Assembly: GCF_039872765.1 (NCBI RefSeq) | Contig: NZ_JBDPZC010000001.1 | Location: forward strand, 1 to 64,000 | Length of the DNA: 64,000 nucleotides | Direction: 5' to 3' | DNA from: Roseateles_B flavus | GTDB lineage: Bacteria; Pseudomonadota; Gammaproteobacteria; Burkholderiales; Burkholderiaceae_C | Part shown: positions 15,694 through 25,418 of the stretch, one piece after another | How the letters are laid out: every line of letters starts with the position of its first letter | Numbering within the stretch: position 1 is the stretch's first letter | Position numbers and translations under genes: made by a program | Notes under the pieces: model-generated | The model's database searches: none | Told to the model about the DNA's origin: nothing | What the model saw: only the letters and a program-made list of their open reading frames with translations

Positions 15694-18579
15694 TCATTTG
15701 CCGCCATGCACGGCCTCCGCGGGCTGCTGCGCGGCGTGCAGCAGCTCCTGCTGCAGGGCATCGAAGCGGTTGAACTCCTTCTGCCACGGCGAGAGGGCTT
15801 GAGCCTGCATCACCTTCATCACCTGCACGGCGGTCACCTTGTACTCGGGGCAGTTGGTGGCCCAGTCGGAGTTGTCGGTCGTGATGACGTTGGCGCCGGA
15901 CTCGGGGAAATGGAAGGTGGTGTAGACCACGCCCGGCTGCACCCGCTCGGTCAACGTGGCGCGCAGCACGGTCTCGCCGGCGCGGCTGTGGATGCCCACC
16001 CAGTCGCCCTCGGCGATGCCGCGCTCCTCGGCGTCATGCGGGTGGATCTCCAGCACGTCCTCGCTGTGCCACTGGCTGTTCTCGGTGCGGCGCGTCTGGG
16101 CGCCCACGTTGTACTGGCTCAGGATGCGGCCGGTGGTCAGAAGCAGGGGGAACTTGCGGGTGACCTTCTCGTCCGTCGGCACGTACTGGGTGATGATGAA
16201 GCGACCCTGGCCGCGCACGAACTTGCCCACGTGCATGATGGCCGTGCCGGCTTCGTCCGTGCTGTCGTTGCAGGGCCATTGCACGCTGCCCAGGCGCTCG
16301 ATCTTCTCGTAGCTGACGCCGGCGAAGGTCGGGGTCAGCGCGGCGATCTCCTGCATGATCTCCTCGGGATTGCGGTAGTGCATCGGATAGCCCAGGGCCT
16401 CGGCCAGCTTGACCGTCACCTCCCAGTCGGCATAGCCGCCCAGCGGGGGCATGACCTTGCGCACGCGGCTGATGCGGCGCTCGGCGTTGGTGAAGGTGCC
16501 ATCCTTCTCCAGGAAGCTGGAGCCCGGCAGGAAGACGTGCGCGTACTTGGCGGTCTCGTTGAGGAAGATGTCCTGCACCACCACGCATTCCATGGCCATC
16601 ATCGCGGCGGCCACGTGCTGGGTGTTGGGGTCGGACTGCACGATGTCCTCGCCCTCGCAGTACAGGCCCTTGAAGCTGCCGGAGAGGGCCGCGTCGAGCA
16701 TGTTGGGAATGCGCAGGCCCGGCTCGGGGTTCAGCGTCACGCCCCAGGCGGCCTCGAACTGGCCGCGCACGGTGCTGTCGCTGATGTGGCGGTAGCCGGG
16801 CAGCTCGTGCGGGAAGCTGCCCATGTCGCAGCTGCCCTGCACATTGTTCTGGCCGCGCAGCGGGTTCACGCCCACGCCCTCGCGGCCCACGTTGCCGGTG
16901 GCCATGGCGAGGTTGGCGATGCCCATCACCATGGTCGAGCCCTGGCTGTGCTCGGTGACGCCCAGGCCGTAGTAGATGGCCGCATTGCCGCCGGTGGCAT
17001 AGAGCCGCGCCGCGGCGCGCACCTCGGCCGCCGGCACGCCGCTGGCGGCCTCCAGCGCCTCGGGCGAGTTCTCGGGGCGCGAGACAAACTCGCTCCACTG
17101 CGCGTAGCTCTTGGGGTCGCAGCGCTCGGCCACATAGGCCTCGTTGACCAGACCCTCGGTGACGACGACATGCGCCATCGCGCTGATCACCGCCACATTG
17201 GTGCCGGGCTTGAGCTGCAGGTGGTGGGCCGCCTGGATGTGCGGGCTCTTGACGAGGTCGATGCGGCGCGGGTCCACCACGATCAGCTTCGCGCCCTCGC
17301 GCAGCCGCTTCTTCAGCCGCGAGCCGAAGACCGGGTGGGCCTCGCTCGGGTTGGCACCGATGACCATCACCACATCGGCCTTCTCGACGGACTTGAAGGT
17401 CTGCGTGCCTGCCGAGGTGCCCAGCGTCTGGCCCAGGCCGTAGCCGGTGGGCGAGTGGCAGACGCGGGCGCAGGTGTCGACGTTGTTGTTGCCGAAGGCC
17501 GCGCGCACCAGCTTTTGCACGAGGTAGGTCTCCTCGTTGGTGCAGCGGGACGAGGTGATGCCGCCGATGGAATCACGGCCATGCTTGGCCTGGATGCGGC
17601 GGAACTCGCTGGCCGCGTGGTTCAGCGCCACCTCCCAGCTGACCTCCTGCCAGGGGTCCTGGATGCTGGCGCGGATCATGGGCTTGGTGATGCGGTCCGG
17701 GTGCGTGGCATAGCCCCAGGCGAAACGGCCCTTGATGCAGCTGTGGCCCTCGTTGGCCTTGCCGTCCTTCCAGGGCACCATGTTGACGACCTGGCTGCCC
17801 TTCATTTCCGCCTTGAAGGCGCAGCCCACGCCGCAGTAGGCGCAGGTGGTGATGACGCTGTGCTCGGGCTGGCCGATCTGGATGACGGTCTTCTCCTGCA
17901 GCGTGGCCGTGGGGCAGGCCTGCACGCAGGCGCCGCAGGACACGCAGTCCGACTCCATGAAGGGCTGGTCCTGGCCCGGCGAGACGCGGGACTCGAAGCC
18001 GCGGCCCGAGATCGTCAGCGCGAAGGTGCCCTGCGTCTCCTCGCAGGCGCGCACGCAGCGGTTGCAGACGATGCACTTGCTGGAGTCGAAGGTGAAGTAG
18101 GGGTTGGACTCGTCCTTGGGCAGGTCGCAGTGGTGCGCGCCGGCCTTCTCACCGACACCGTAGCGCACCTCGCGCAGGCCCACGACGCCGGCCTGCGTCT
18201 GCAGCTCGCAGTTGCCGTTGGCGCTGCAGGTGAGGCAGTCCAGCGGGTGGTCGGAGATGTAGAGCTCCATCACGCCCTTGCGCAGCTGCTGCAGCTTCGG
18301 GCTTTGCGTCTTCACCTTCATGCCGGCCTCGACCGGCGTGGTGCAGGAGGCCGGAAAGCCCTTGCGCCCATCGATCTCCACGAGGCACAGGCGGCAGGAG
18401 CCGAAGGGCTCCAGGCTGTCGGTCGCGCAGAGCTTGGGCACCATCACGCCCGCCTCGGCGGCCGCGCGCATCAGCGAGGTGCCGGCGGGCACGGTGACGG
18501 GCTGGCCGTCGATTTCCAGCGTGACTTCGCGCTCGGATTCGCGGCGGGGCGTGCCGTAGTCGATCTCGGTGGTGTTCAT
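15694..18579 (-). CDS. fdsA: NAD-linked formate dehydrogenase alpha subunit FdsA
   Basis: The 961-aa catalytic subunit oxidises formate to CO2 at a bis-MGD molybdenum centre. Order of parts: an N-terminal [2Fe-2S] ferredoxin-like domain (CATDSLEPFGSCRLC, then SCTT), a His/Cys-ligated [4Fe-4S] (DHPLDCLTCSANGNCEL), two ferredoxin-type [4Fe-4S] motifs (CIVCNRCVRAC and CVSCGACVQAC), a further [4Fe-4S] motif (CAYCGVGC), then the molybdopterin domains. The molybdenum ligand is Cys374 in ARVCHSPTG, so this is the cysteine, not selenocysteine, form. Start 18579 is preferred because AGGAGG lies 7 nt upstream; ATG 18585 is only 1 nt from it. It follows fdsB by 2 nt. Confidence 0.97.
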   Translation of the reverse strand: MNTTEIDYGTPRRESEREVTLEIDGQPVTVPAGTSLMRAAAEAGVMVPKLCATDSLEPFGSCRLCLVEIDGRKGFPASCTTPVEAGMKVKTQSPKLQQLRKGVMELYISDHPLDCLTCSANGNCELQTQAGVVGLREVRYGVGEKAGAHHCDLPKDESNPYFTFDSSKCIVCNRCVRACEETQGTFALTISGRGFESRVSPGQDQPFMESDCVSCGACVQACPTATLQEKTVIQIGQPEHSVITTCAYCGVGCAFKAEMKGSQVVNMVPWKDGKANEGHSCIKGRFAWGYATHPDRITKPMIRASIQDPWQEVSWEVALNHAASEFRRIQAKHGRDSIGGITSSRCTNEETYLVQKLVRAAFGNNNVDTCARVCHSPTGYGLGQTLGTSAGTQTFKSVEKADVVMVIGANPSEAHPVFGSRLKKRLREGAKLIVVDPRRIDLVKSPHIQAAHHLQLKPGTNVAVISAMAHVVVTEGLVNEAYVAERCDPKSYAQWSEFVSRPENSPEALEAASGVPAAEVRAAARLYATGGNAAIYYGLGVTEHSQGSTMVMGIANLAMATGNVGREGVGVNPLRGQNNVQGSCDMGSFPHELPGYRHISDSTVRGQFEAAWGVTLNPEPGLRIPNMLDAALSGSFKGLYCEGEDIVQSDPNTQHVAAAMMAMECVVVQDIFLNETAKYAHVFLPGSSFLEKDGTFTNAERRISRVRKVMPPLGGYADWEVTVKLAEALGYPMHYRNPEEIMQEIAALTPTFAGVSYEKIERLGSVQWPCNDSTDEAGTAIMHVGKFVRGQGRFIITQYVPTDEKVTRKFPLLLTTGRILSQYNVGAQTRRTENSQWHSEDVLEIHPHDAEERGIAEGDWVGIHSRAGETVLRATLTERVQPGVVYTTFHFPESGANVITTDNSDWATNCPEYKVTAVQVMKVMQAQALSPWQKEFNRFDALQQELLHAAQQPAEAVHGGK

Positions 18580-18581
18580 GG

Positions 18582-20147
18582 TCATGCCTCCTGCGCGGCC
18601 GCCTGCGTGCGGGTCAGGCCGAAGTCTTGCGGGTAATGGTTGAGGGCGGACAGCACCGGGTAGGGCGTCATGCCGCCCATGGCGCACAGCGAGCCGTGCA
18701 GCATGGTGTCGCAGAGGTCGCGCAGCAGCACGACCTGCTGCTCGCGGTTCTGGTCGGCGCGCAGACGGTCGATCACCTCGACGCCCCGCGTCGAGCCGAT
18801 GCGGCAGGGCGTGCACTTGCCGCAGGACTCGATCGCGCAGAACTCCATGGCGTAGCGCGCCAGCTGTGAGAGGTCCGCTGTGTCGTCATGCACGACGATG
18901 CCGCCGTGGCCCAGCACCGCGCCCATCGCGGCATAGGCCTCGTAGTCCAGCGGCACGTCCCATTGCGACTCGGGCACGTAGGCGCCCAGCGGGCCGCCCA
19001 CCTGCACGGCCTTGATGGGCCGGCCCGTGGCCGTGCCGCCGCCGAAGCCGTAGAGCAGCTCGCGCAGCGTCAGGCCGAAGGCCTTCTCGACGAGGCCGCC
19101 GTGCTTGATGTTGCCGGCCAGCTGGAAGGGCAGGGTGCCGTGCGAGCGGCCCACGCCGTGGTCGCGGTAGAACTGTGCGCCGCGCGCCAGGATCAGCGGC
19201 GCGGCAGCGAAGGTCAGCACATTGTTGATGACCGTGGGCTGGCCGAAGAGGCCTTGCACCGCCGGCAGCGGCGGCTTGGCGCGCACCACGCCGCGCTTGC
19301 CTTCGAGGCTTTCCAGCAGGGCCGTTTCCTCGCCGCAGACATAGGAGCCGGCGCCCTTGCGCACCTCCAGGTGGAAGGCGCGGCCGGAGCCCAGCAGGTT
19401 CGCGCCGAGGAAGCCGGCGGCCATGGCGCGCTCGATGGCCTCGTTCAGCACGGCGATCGAGTGCGGGTACTCCGAGCGGACGTAGACGTAGCCCCGGTCC
19501 GCGCCCACCGCCAGGCCGGCGATGGCCATGCCCTCGATCAGCATGTAGGGGTCGCCCTCCATCACCATGCGGTCGGCGAAGGTGCCGGAGTCGCCCTCGT
19601 CCGCGTTGCAGACGATGTACTTCTGCTCGGCCTCGGTCTGCAGCACCGTGCGCCATTTGATGCCGGCCGGGAAAGCCGCCCCCCCGCGGCCGCGCAGGCC
19701 CGAATGGGTGATCTCGGCGACGATGCCGGCGCCGTCGAGCGCCAGCGCCTTTCGCAGGCCGGCCCAGCCCTCGTGGGCCTCGTAGTCGGCCAGGGACAGC
19801 GGGTCCGTCACGCCGATGCGTCGGAAGCTCAGGCGCTCCTGCAGCGCGAGGTAGGGGATCTGCTCGGTGAGGCCGTGGCACAGCGGGTGCGCGCCGCCGC
19901 TCAGCAGGCCGGCGTCGAGCAGGGCGGGGACATCGGCCGCCTCGACCGGCCCGTAGGCCACGCGGCCTTGCGGGGCCTCGACCTCGACCAGCGTCTCCAG
20001 CCACAGCAGGCCGCGCGAGCCGTTGCGGATCAGCTCGATGCTCAAGCCGCGGCACTGGCATTCGGCAATCAGTGCAGCGGCGACCTCATCGGCGCCCACG
20101 GCGAGCGCGGCGGAGTCCCGGGGGACGAAGACCTTCACGGCGGACAT
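18582..20147 (-). CDS. fdsB: Formate dehydrogenase beta subunit FdsB (NADH-binding)
   Basis: A 521-aa flavoprotein homologous to NuoF, which passes electrons from FdsA to NAD+. The N-terminal thioredoxin-like part is followed by the NAD/FMN region (GRGGAAFPAGIKW, CNADEGDSGTFADR, EYPHSIAVL, GAGSYVCGEETALLESLEG) and a C-terminal [4Fe-4S] motif (ESCGKCTPCRIG). All are intact. Its ATG overlaps the fdsG stop by one base (TGATG), so the two are translationally coupled. Confidence 0.97.
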   Translation of the reverse strand: MSAVKVFVPRDSAALAVGADEVAAALIAECQCRGLSIELIRNGSRGLLWLETLVEVEAPQGRVAYGPVEAADVPALLDAGLLSGGAHPLCHGLTEQIPYLALQERLSFRRIGVTDPLSLADYEAHEGWAGLRKALALDGAGIVAEITHSGLRGRGGAAFPAGIKWRTVLQTEAEQKYIVCNADEGDSGTFADRMVMEGDPYMLIEGMAIAGLAVGADRGYVYVRSEYPHSIAVLNEAIERAMAAGFLGANLLGSGRAFHLEVRKGAGSYVCGEETALLESLEGKRGVVRAKPPLPAVQGLFGQPTVINNVLTFAAAPLILARGAQFYRDHGVGRSHGTLPFQLAGNIKHGGLVEKAFGLTLRELLYGFGGGTATGRPIKAVQVGGPLGAYVPESQWDVPLDYEAYAAMGAVLGHGGIVVHDDTADLSQLARYAMEFCAIESCGKCTPCRIGSTRGVEVIDRLRADQNREQQVVLLRDLCDTMLHGSLCAMGGMTPYPVLSALNHYPQDFGLTRTQAAAQEA

Positions 20148-20611
20148 CAGAGGCCCTCCTTCTCAAGCAGGGCGTCCAGCTTCGCTGCGCTCATGCGCGC
20201 ATGCAGGCGCTCGTTGAGCATCAGGGCCGGCGAGGACGCGCACAGGCCCAGGCAGTAGACGGGTTCCAGCGTCACGGCGCCATCGGCCCGCGTGCTGTGC
20301 GAGGTGCAGCCCAGGCGCGCTTCGGCATGGGCCAGCAGGGCCTCGGCCCCGCGCGACTGGCAGGCCTCGGCGCGGCAGACCTGCAGCACCGCGCGGCCCG
20401 GCGGCTGCTGGCGGAAGAAGTGGTAGTAGCTGATCACGCCATGGACCTCGGCGCGCGAGAGGTTCAGGTGCTCGGCGATGGCGGGCACGGCCTCGGGCGG
20501 CACATGGCCCAGGCTGTCCTGCAGCGCATGCAGCAGGGGCAGCAGGGCGCCGGGGGCCGGGGGGTGGGCCGCCAGCACGGCGGCGAGGGAGTCGTTGGTC
20601 TGTTGGTCCAT
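20147..20611 (-). CDS. fdsG: Formate dehydrogenase gamma subunit FdsG
   Basis: A 154-aa NuoE-type thioredoxin-like protein carrying one [2Fe-2S] cluster, ligated by CRAEAC (residues about 88-93) and CLGLC near residue 130. LPLLHALQDSLGHVPPEAVPAIAEHLNLSRAEVHGVISYYHFF is the conserved N-terminal helical part. The start at 20611 is the first Met of the conserved region. First gene of the fdsGBACD order; 110 bp separate it from the transporter gene, leaving room for its own promoter, though none is clear. Confidence 0.96.
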   Translation of the reverse strand: MDQQTNDSLAAVLAAHPPAPGALLPLLHALQDSLGHVPPEAVPAIAEHLNLSRAEVHGVISYYHFFRQQPPGRAVLQVCRAEACQSRGAEALLAHAEARLGCTSHSTRADGAVTLEPVYCLGLCASSPALMLNERLHARMSAAKLDALLEKEGL

Positions 20612-20721
20612 GGCGGAACTCGGGAAGGGAGCTGCTCGTGCAGCCTTGCTGCGCATTGTCCCCGTTGGGAGCGACCCTGGCCACGGCCGGCCCCACGGGT
20701 CGGAGGGCGGCCGGGCCGGGA

Positions 20722-22395
20722 TCAGGCGAAGAACTTCATGACGCTCAGCACCGTCTTGTAGACGCCCCAGGCCAGGGGAACGCCCACGGCGGCCCAGGCC
20801 AGGGCCACCCACAGCGGCGAGGTGCCGCGGAAGGTCATGGTGCCCGGACCCAGCTCGGCCGCGGCGGCACGCTCGTGCGCCAGGCGTTTTTCCTCGGCCA
20901 GCTCGGCGTCGCTCATGAAGTGCTTGTCGGCCACCGGGCGCACCAGCAGGTTGCAGACGAGGCCGATCACCAGCATGCCCACCAGGATGAACATGGTCTG
21001 GTTGTAGACCTGCTCGCGCGGGATGCCCAGCCCCAGCTGGTAGTCGCGCATGTAGTTCACCACCACCGGGCCCAGGATGCCGGCCGTGGCCCAGGCCGTC
21101 AGCAGCCGGCCGTGGATGGCGCCCACCATCTGGGTGCCGAAGAGGTCGGCCAGGTAGGCCGGCACCGTGGCGAAGCCGCCGCCGTACATCGACAGGATCA
21201 CGCAGAAGGCCGCCACGAAGAGCAGCTTGGAGCCCGCCGCGGCGCTGCCCGGCACGCTGGCGTAGAGCAGGCCGCCCAGCACGAAGAACACCACGTAGGT
21301 GAGCTTGCGGCCGAGCTTGTCGGAGAGGCTGGCCCAGAAGAAGCGGCCGCCGATGTTGAAGAGCGAGAGCAGCGCCGTGAAGCCCGCGGCCACGCCGGCG
21401 ATGGCGGCGAGCTGGGCCTTGTCCAGCTCGCCGAACTTCTGCGGAATGCCGATCAGCGCGCCGCCGAAGACCTCCTGCAGCATGGGGCTGGCCATGCCGA
21501 TCACGCCGATGCCGGCGGAGACGTTCATGCACAGCACCATCCACACCAGCCAGAACTGCGGAATGCCCCAGACCTTCTTCACGTGCACATGGCGCTGGGT
21601 GATCATCGCGTTGCTCGTCTGTGCGGCCGGCGGGGTCCAGCCCTCGGGCTTCCAGCCGGAGGCCGGCACGCGGTAGGACAGCGCGCCGCCCATCATGAAG
21701 ACGAAATAGACCGCGGCCATCACGACGAAGGTCGAGGCCACGCCCACGTCCGTCGGGGTGGCGAAGGCCTTCATCAGCTCGGCGGCCAGGGGCGAGCCGA
21801 TCATGGCGCCGCCGCCGAAGCCCATGATGGCCATGCCCGTGGCCATGCCGCGGCGGTCGGGGAACCACTTGATCAGGGTCGAGACCGGCGAGATGTAGCC
21901 CAGGCCCAGCCCGATGCCGCCGATCACGCCCGAGCCCAGCAGCATCAGCCAGAACTGGTGCAGGTGCACCCCGAGGGCGGAGATCAGCATGCCGCCGCAC
22001 CAGCAGACGGCGCTCACCACGCCGGCCTTGCGCGGGCCGGCGCGCTCCAGCCAGCCGCCCCAGATGGCGGCCGAGCTGCCCAGCAGCACGAAGAAGAGGG
22101 TGTACATCCAGCCCAGGGTCGAGACCTTCCAGTCGCAGCTGGTGACGAAGAGCTCCTGCCAGAAGCCGATCTCAGGCCCGCACTTGATCGCCTCCTTGAT
22201 GCCCAGCGCCTTGGAGAGCGGCAGCCAGAACACCGAGAAGCCGTAGGCCATGCCGATGCACAGGTGGATGGCCAGGGCCGCAGGCGGCACCAGCCAGCGG
22301 TTGAAGCCCGGCGGGGCGATGATGCGTTCCTTGTCGAGGAAGCCGGGTGAGGCATCGCCCAGCGGGCGGGCGCCTCCGGTGAGGACCGTGGACAT
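20722..22395 (-). CDS. OFA-family MFS transporter (oxalate/formate antiporter type)
   Basis: A 557-aa inner-membrane protein with 12 or more hydrophobic segments. The OFA hallmarks are present: YGFSVFWLPLSKALG near the first helix, FPDRRGMATGMAIMGFGGGAMIG in the middle, and GRFFWASLSDKLGR before helix 8. It sits directly upstream of fdsG on the same strand, so formate or oxalate is the likely substrate, with formate delivered to FdsGBA. CAGGAG lies upstream of the ATG at 22395. The 195 bp to the LysR gene hold a hairpin GGGTGGC-CCC-GCCACCC (22507-22523), perhaps ending the LysR message. Confidence 0.92.
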   Translation of the reverse strand: MSTVLTGGARPLGDASPGFLDKERIIAPPGFNRWLVPPAALAIHLCIGMAYGFSVFWLPLSKALGIKEAIKCGPEIGFWQELFVTSCDWKVSTLGWMYTLFFVLLGSSAAIWGGWLERAGPRKAGVVSAVCWCGGMLISALGVHLHQFWLMLLGSGVIGGIGLGLGYISPVSTLIKWFPDRRGMATGMAIMGFGGGAMIGSPLAAELMKAFATPTDVGVASTFVVMAAVYFVFMMGGALSYRVPASGWKPEGWTPPAAQTSNAMITQRHVHVKKVWGIPQFWLVWMVLCMNVSAGIGVIGMASPMLQEVFGGALIGIPQKFGELDKAQLAAIAGVAAGFTALLSLFNIGGRFFWASLSDKLGRKLTYVVFFVLGGLLYASVPGSAAAGSKLLFVAAFCVILSMYGGGFATVPAYLADLFGTQMVGAIHGRLLTAWATAGILGPVVVNYMRDYQLGLGIPREQVYNQTMFILVGMLVIGLVCNLLVRPVADKHFMSDAELAEEKRLAHERAAAAELGPGTMTFRGTSPLWVALAWAAVGVPLAWGVYKTVLSVMKFFA

Positions 22396-22590
22396 GCGTG
22401 TCTCCTGCGTGTTGTGCGCACTCGTGCGGTGCGGGGCCGAGTGTTGCCACGCCGGGGAGCAGCGTCCAATTCTTTTACGTGATGAGACGATCAGTGTGCG
22501 AAATCAGGGTGGCCCCGCCACCCCCCCGAGCATCCGTCCGCCACATCGCTTGCGCGCAAGGGGATCGGGTGCGGCCGATCCCGGGCGCCC

Positions 22591-23535
22591 TCAGTCCCTC
22601 AGCTCGCCGGCATGCCGGGCGGCCTGCGCCAGCCACTCGGGCTCCTGGGCCAGCTGCAGGGCGGCCTCCAGCGCCCGCGAGGGGCGGCTGGCGCTGTGCA
22701 GCATGAAGGCGATGGGGATGCGCACCTCGGGGTGGCTCAGCGGTCGAGCCTCCAGCCCGCCGTGCTCCAGGACCGTGCCCAGCAGGGCGCCGGGCAGCAC
22801 GCTGCAAACACCGCCCGCCAGCACCGCTGTCACCAGGGTGACGGTGGAGTTGGACTCGATGGCCGGCCGCACCTCGGCCTGCGCCTCGGCGAAGGCGCGG
22901 TCGATGATGCGGCGGTTGTGCATTTCCGGGCTCAGCAGGCACAGGGGCAGGCGGGCCGCCTCGGCCCAGGGCAGGGGCGGGCCCATCTGCAGGCCGCCGG
23001 TGGACGGCAGCTCGGCACGGCGCACGAGGAAGTAGGCCTCGGTGTACTGCGGCAGCAGGCGCAGGGGCACGCGGGTCTCGGCCATGCGCTCGGTGTAGCC
23101 CAGGCCCAGGTCCAGGGCGAGCTGGTCCAGGCCGGTCTCCAGCTCGATGGAGCTCATCGAGCGCAGCGTGGGCAGCAGGCCGGGATGGCGGCGCTGCAGC
23201 AGGGCCACGAAGCGTGCGGCGATGGGCATGGCCGTGGGCACGGCGCCCACCAGCAGGTGGCCCTGGGGCGCGTCGGCGCGGCTCTTGAGGTCCTGGTCCA
23301 GCAGCTCCTGCTCGCGCAGCATGCGCCGGGCGCTGTGCAGCACGCGCTCGCCCTCGGCACTGAAGCCCTCGAAGCTGCGCCCGCGCTTGACGATGGCGCA
23401 GCCGTAGTGCTCCTCCAGGGCGCGCAGCGCATTGGACAGCGCGGGCTGCGTGACATGGCAGGCCAGCGCGGCGCGGCCGAAATGCTTGTGATCGTCCAGG
23501 GCGACGAGGTAGCGCAGGGCGACGAAGAGGTTCAT
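22591..23535 (-). CDS. LysR-family regulator, FdsR-like
   Basis: A 314-aa LysR regulator (HTH RAALACHVTQPALSNALRALEE at residues about 21-42, effector domain after 90). Its place upstream of the formate transporter and fds genes, same strand, matches fdsR of Cupriavidus-type fds clusters, whose product regulates the operon in response to formate; the assignment is from context. The start overlaps the stop of the preceding binding-protein gene (ATGA), so it is translated with that gene rather than from its own leader. Confidence 0.85.
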   Translation of the reverse strand: MNLFVALRYLVALDDHKHFGRAALACHVTQPALSNALRALEEHYGCAIVKRGRSFEGFSAEGERVLHSARRMLREQELLDQDLKSRADAPQGHLLVGAVPTAMPIAARFVALLQRRHPGLLPTLRSMSSIELETGLDQLALDLGLGYTERMAETRVPLRLLPQYTEAYFLVRRAELPSTGGLQMGPPLPWAEAARLPLCLLSPEMHNRRIIDRAFAEAQAEVRPAIESNSTVTLVTAVLAGGVCSVLPGALLGTVLEHGGLEARPLSHPEVRIPIAFMLHSASRPSRALEAALQLAQEPEWLAQAARHAGELRD

Positions 23536-24419
23536 GAGAAGGGGTTGGCGGGGTCGGCCCAGAGCTCGGGTCGCTGCAGCGGGGTCTCGGAGGAGAGCAG
23601 GGGATTGTCCAGCCTCAGCACCAGGCGTCGCGGGACCTCCAGGCGCTGCAGCAGCGAGCGGAAATGCTGGGTGAAGAGAGCCTGGAAGCTGCGTTCGGCA
23701 ATGGCCTTCTCAAGGCCCAGGCGCAGGTCCTCGGCCAGCTGCGCAAAGCGCGGGCTGACGAAGAAGTAGTTGGCCGTGGGGTAGCGCAGCATCAGGCGTG
23801 GCGCGATGGCGAGGTCCAGGGTGCGGCCGTAGCGCAGCAGCTCGTCCTCGATCTCCATCACGGAGCGCGGGAAGTAGTCGATGCGGCTGCGGGCCAGCAT
23901 CTGGAAGAGCTTCTCGTACATGCTGGCCGTGCCGACCGGCAGACCGTTGTGGCGCAGGATCTCCGTGTCCGGCCAGTCGTGCATCTGGCCGGCCTGCAGC
24001 TTGCGAAGCGCGTCCAGGCTGCGGATGCGGGTGAAGCGTTCCAGGTCGGCCGCGCGCACCAGCAGCAGGCGCCAGCCCAGGATGCCGCGGTCCAGGGGAA
24101 TGCGGACCGCCAGCAGCGACTTCTCGCGCTCGCGGCTGGTCATGCTCCACAGCAGGTTGATGTCGCCTCGCCCGAACTCCAGCTCGCGCAGGCCCCGGCC
24201 CTGGGTCATGGCCGTGCCGCTGGCATGGACCTCGTAGGCATTGGGGCCCTGGGACAGGGCCAGGCGCAGCACGTCCAGCATGTAGTTCAGCTGGGGGTCA
24301 TGGAAGGCTTCGTGCTCGGGGTACACCACCCGGGTCACGGGCTGGGCCCGGACCACGCCCGGCGCCAGCAGGCTCAGCAGCAGGCCGCGGCGGGACAGCA
24401 GGGGGGGCGGGTAGGGCAT
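23532..24419 (-). CDS. Exported binding-like protein (PBP2 fold), paralogue 2
   Basis: A 295-aa protein with a twin-Arg/hydrophobic export signal (SRRGLLLSLLAPGVVRA) followed by a PBP2-like domain. It is closely related to its upstream neighbour: both share LWSMTS.ERE, GWRLLL(V/I)R, LHDWPDT/MHDWPDT, SRIDYFPRSV, MLRYPTANYFFV and end with P(L/L)QR.ELWADPA. The start MPYPPPL at 24419 aligns with the start of the paralogue; a GTG at 24428 is possible. It overlaps the LysR start by 4 nt. No transporter partner is present; the ligand is unknown. Confidence 0.78.
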   Translation of the reverse strand: MPYPPPLLSRRGLLLSLLAPGVVRAQPVTRVVYPEHEAFHDPQLNYMLDVLRLALSQGPNAYEVHASGTAMTQGRGLRELEFGRGDINLLWSMTSREREKSLLAVRIPLDRGILGWRLLLVRAADLERFTRIRSLDALRKLQAGQMHDWPDTEILRHNGLPVGTASMYEKLFQMLARSRIDYFPRSVMEIEDELLRYGRTLDLAIAPRLMLRYPTANYFFVSPRFAQLAEDLRLGLEKAIAERSFQALFTQHFRSLLQRLEVPRRLVLRLDNPLLSSETPLQRPELWADPANPFS

Positions 24420-24445
24420 GCGGTTCACGCAGGGGCGTCCGGGCC

Positions 24446-25339
24446 TCAGGAGAACTGCGCCGGATCAGCCCACAGCTCCGCCCGCTGCAGCGGCGTTGCG
24501 CTCGGCAGCAGGGGATTCCTGAGGTTCAGTTCGCGCCGCTCGGCCAGGCGCAAGGGCTTGAGCCGTGCGCGGAAGTGGCTCATGAAGAGGCCGTGCAGCG
24601 TGCCCTCGTCCAGCAGGCGATCCAGGCCGCGCTGCAGGTCGGCCGCGAGGGCCTGGTTCTGGCGATTGACGAAGAAGTAGTTGGCCGTCGGGTAGCGCAG
24701 CATCAGCCCGGGGGCGATCATCAGCTCGTGGGCCGAGCCGAACTGCTGCATCTCGTCCTGGATCTCCAGCACCGAGCGCGGGAAGTAGTCCACCCGCCCC
24801 CGGCTGAGCATGGTGAAGAGGCTGCCGTAGACGCTGGTCGTGCCCACCGCCATGCCGTTGGCGCGCAGGATGGCGGTGTCCGGCCAGTCGTGCAGCTGGC
24901 CTGCGGTCAGGTCCCGGAGGGTCTCCAGGTTGCGGATGGCGGCGAAGCGCTCGGCGTCGCTGCGCCGGATCAGCAGCAGGCGCCAGCCCATCAGGCCGCG
25001 GTCGATGGGGATGCGCACCGGCAGCAGCAGCTGCTCGCGCTCCTCGCTGGTCATGCTCCAGAGCAGGTCCAGGTCGGAGCCGCCGCCGGCCAGTTCGCGG
25101 ATCGCCCGTCCCTGGCCCACCGGCTTGCGCACCGGCTGCAGGCGGTAATGGCCGCCGCTGCGCTCCAGGGCCAGGCGCAGCACGGCCAGGTGGAACTGGT
25201 GGATGGGGTCCTGCGCATCGGAGTCTGCATAGCTCGGGTAACCGATCACGGCGTCCGCCGCTCGGGCGACATGGGCGCCGGCGAGCAGGCTCAGGAGCAG
25301 GCAACGTCGATCCATCGTGAGGGACAGCGGGATTGGCAT
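24446..25339 (-). CDS. Exported binding-like protein (PBP2 fold), paralogue 1
   Basis: A 297-aa exported protein of the same family as the next gene (see shared motifs LWSMTSEERE, LHDWPDT, MLRYPTANYFFV). The signal is MDRRCLLLSLLAGAHVARA preceded by eight residues; the start at 25339 (MPIPLSL) is chosen because the paralogue begins MPYPPPL in register. The pair is a tandem duplication that has diverged to roughly half identity by eye. It is the first gene of the minus-strand run leading into the LysR and formate genes, and is divergent from the sugar kinase gene. Confidence 0.78.
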   Translation of the reverse strand: MPIPLSLTMDRRCLLLSLLAGAHVARAADAVIGYPSYADSDAQDPIHQFHLAVLRLALERSGGHYRLQPVRKPVGQGRAIRELAGGGSDLDLLWSMTSEEREQLLLPVRIPIDRGLMGWRLLLIRRSDAERFAAIRNLETLRDLTAGQLHDWPDTAILRANGMAVGTTSVYGSLFTMLSRGRVDYFPRSVLEIQDEMQQFGSAHELMIAPGLMLRYPTANYFFVNRQNQALAADLQRGLDRLLDEGTLHGLFMSHFRARLKPLRLAERRELNLRNPLLPSATPLQRAELWADPAQFS

Positions 25340-25418
25340 CGATTGTGGAATCGCTGTGCGCGCCTGTCATCGTTCTCCCGCCACAGAGGGCTTGCGGAGT
25401 GTGAAAGACGGCGCTGCA

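Noticed and set aside
17458..17460. Selenocysteine at the FdsA active site
   Set aside because: The codon at position 374 is TGC, so this is the cysteine form.
15460..18636. Very long plus-strand open frame opposite fdsA
   Set aside because: His/Leu/Ala-rich antisense shadow of a confidently identified gene with conserved cluster motifs.
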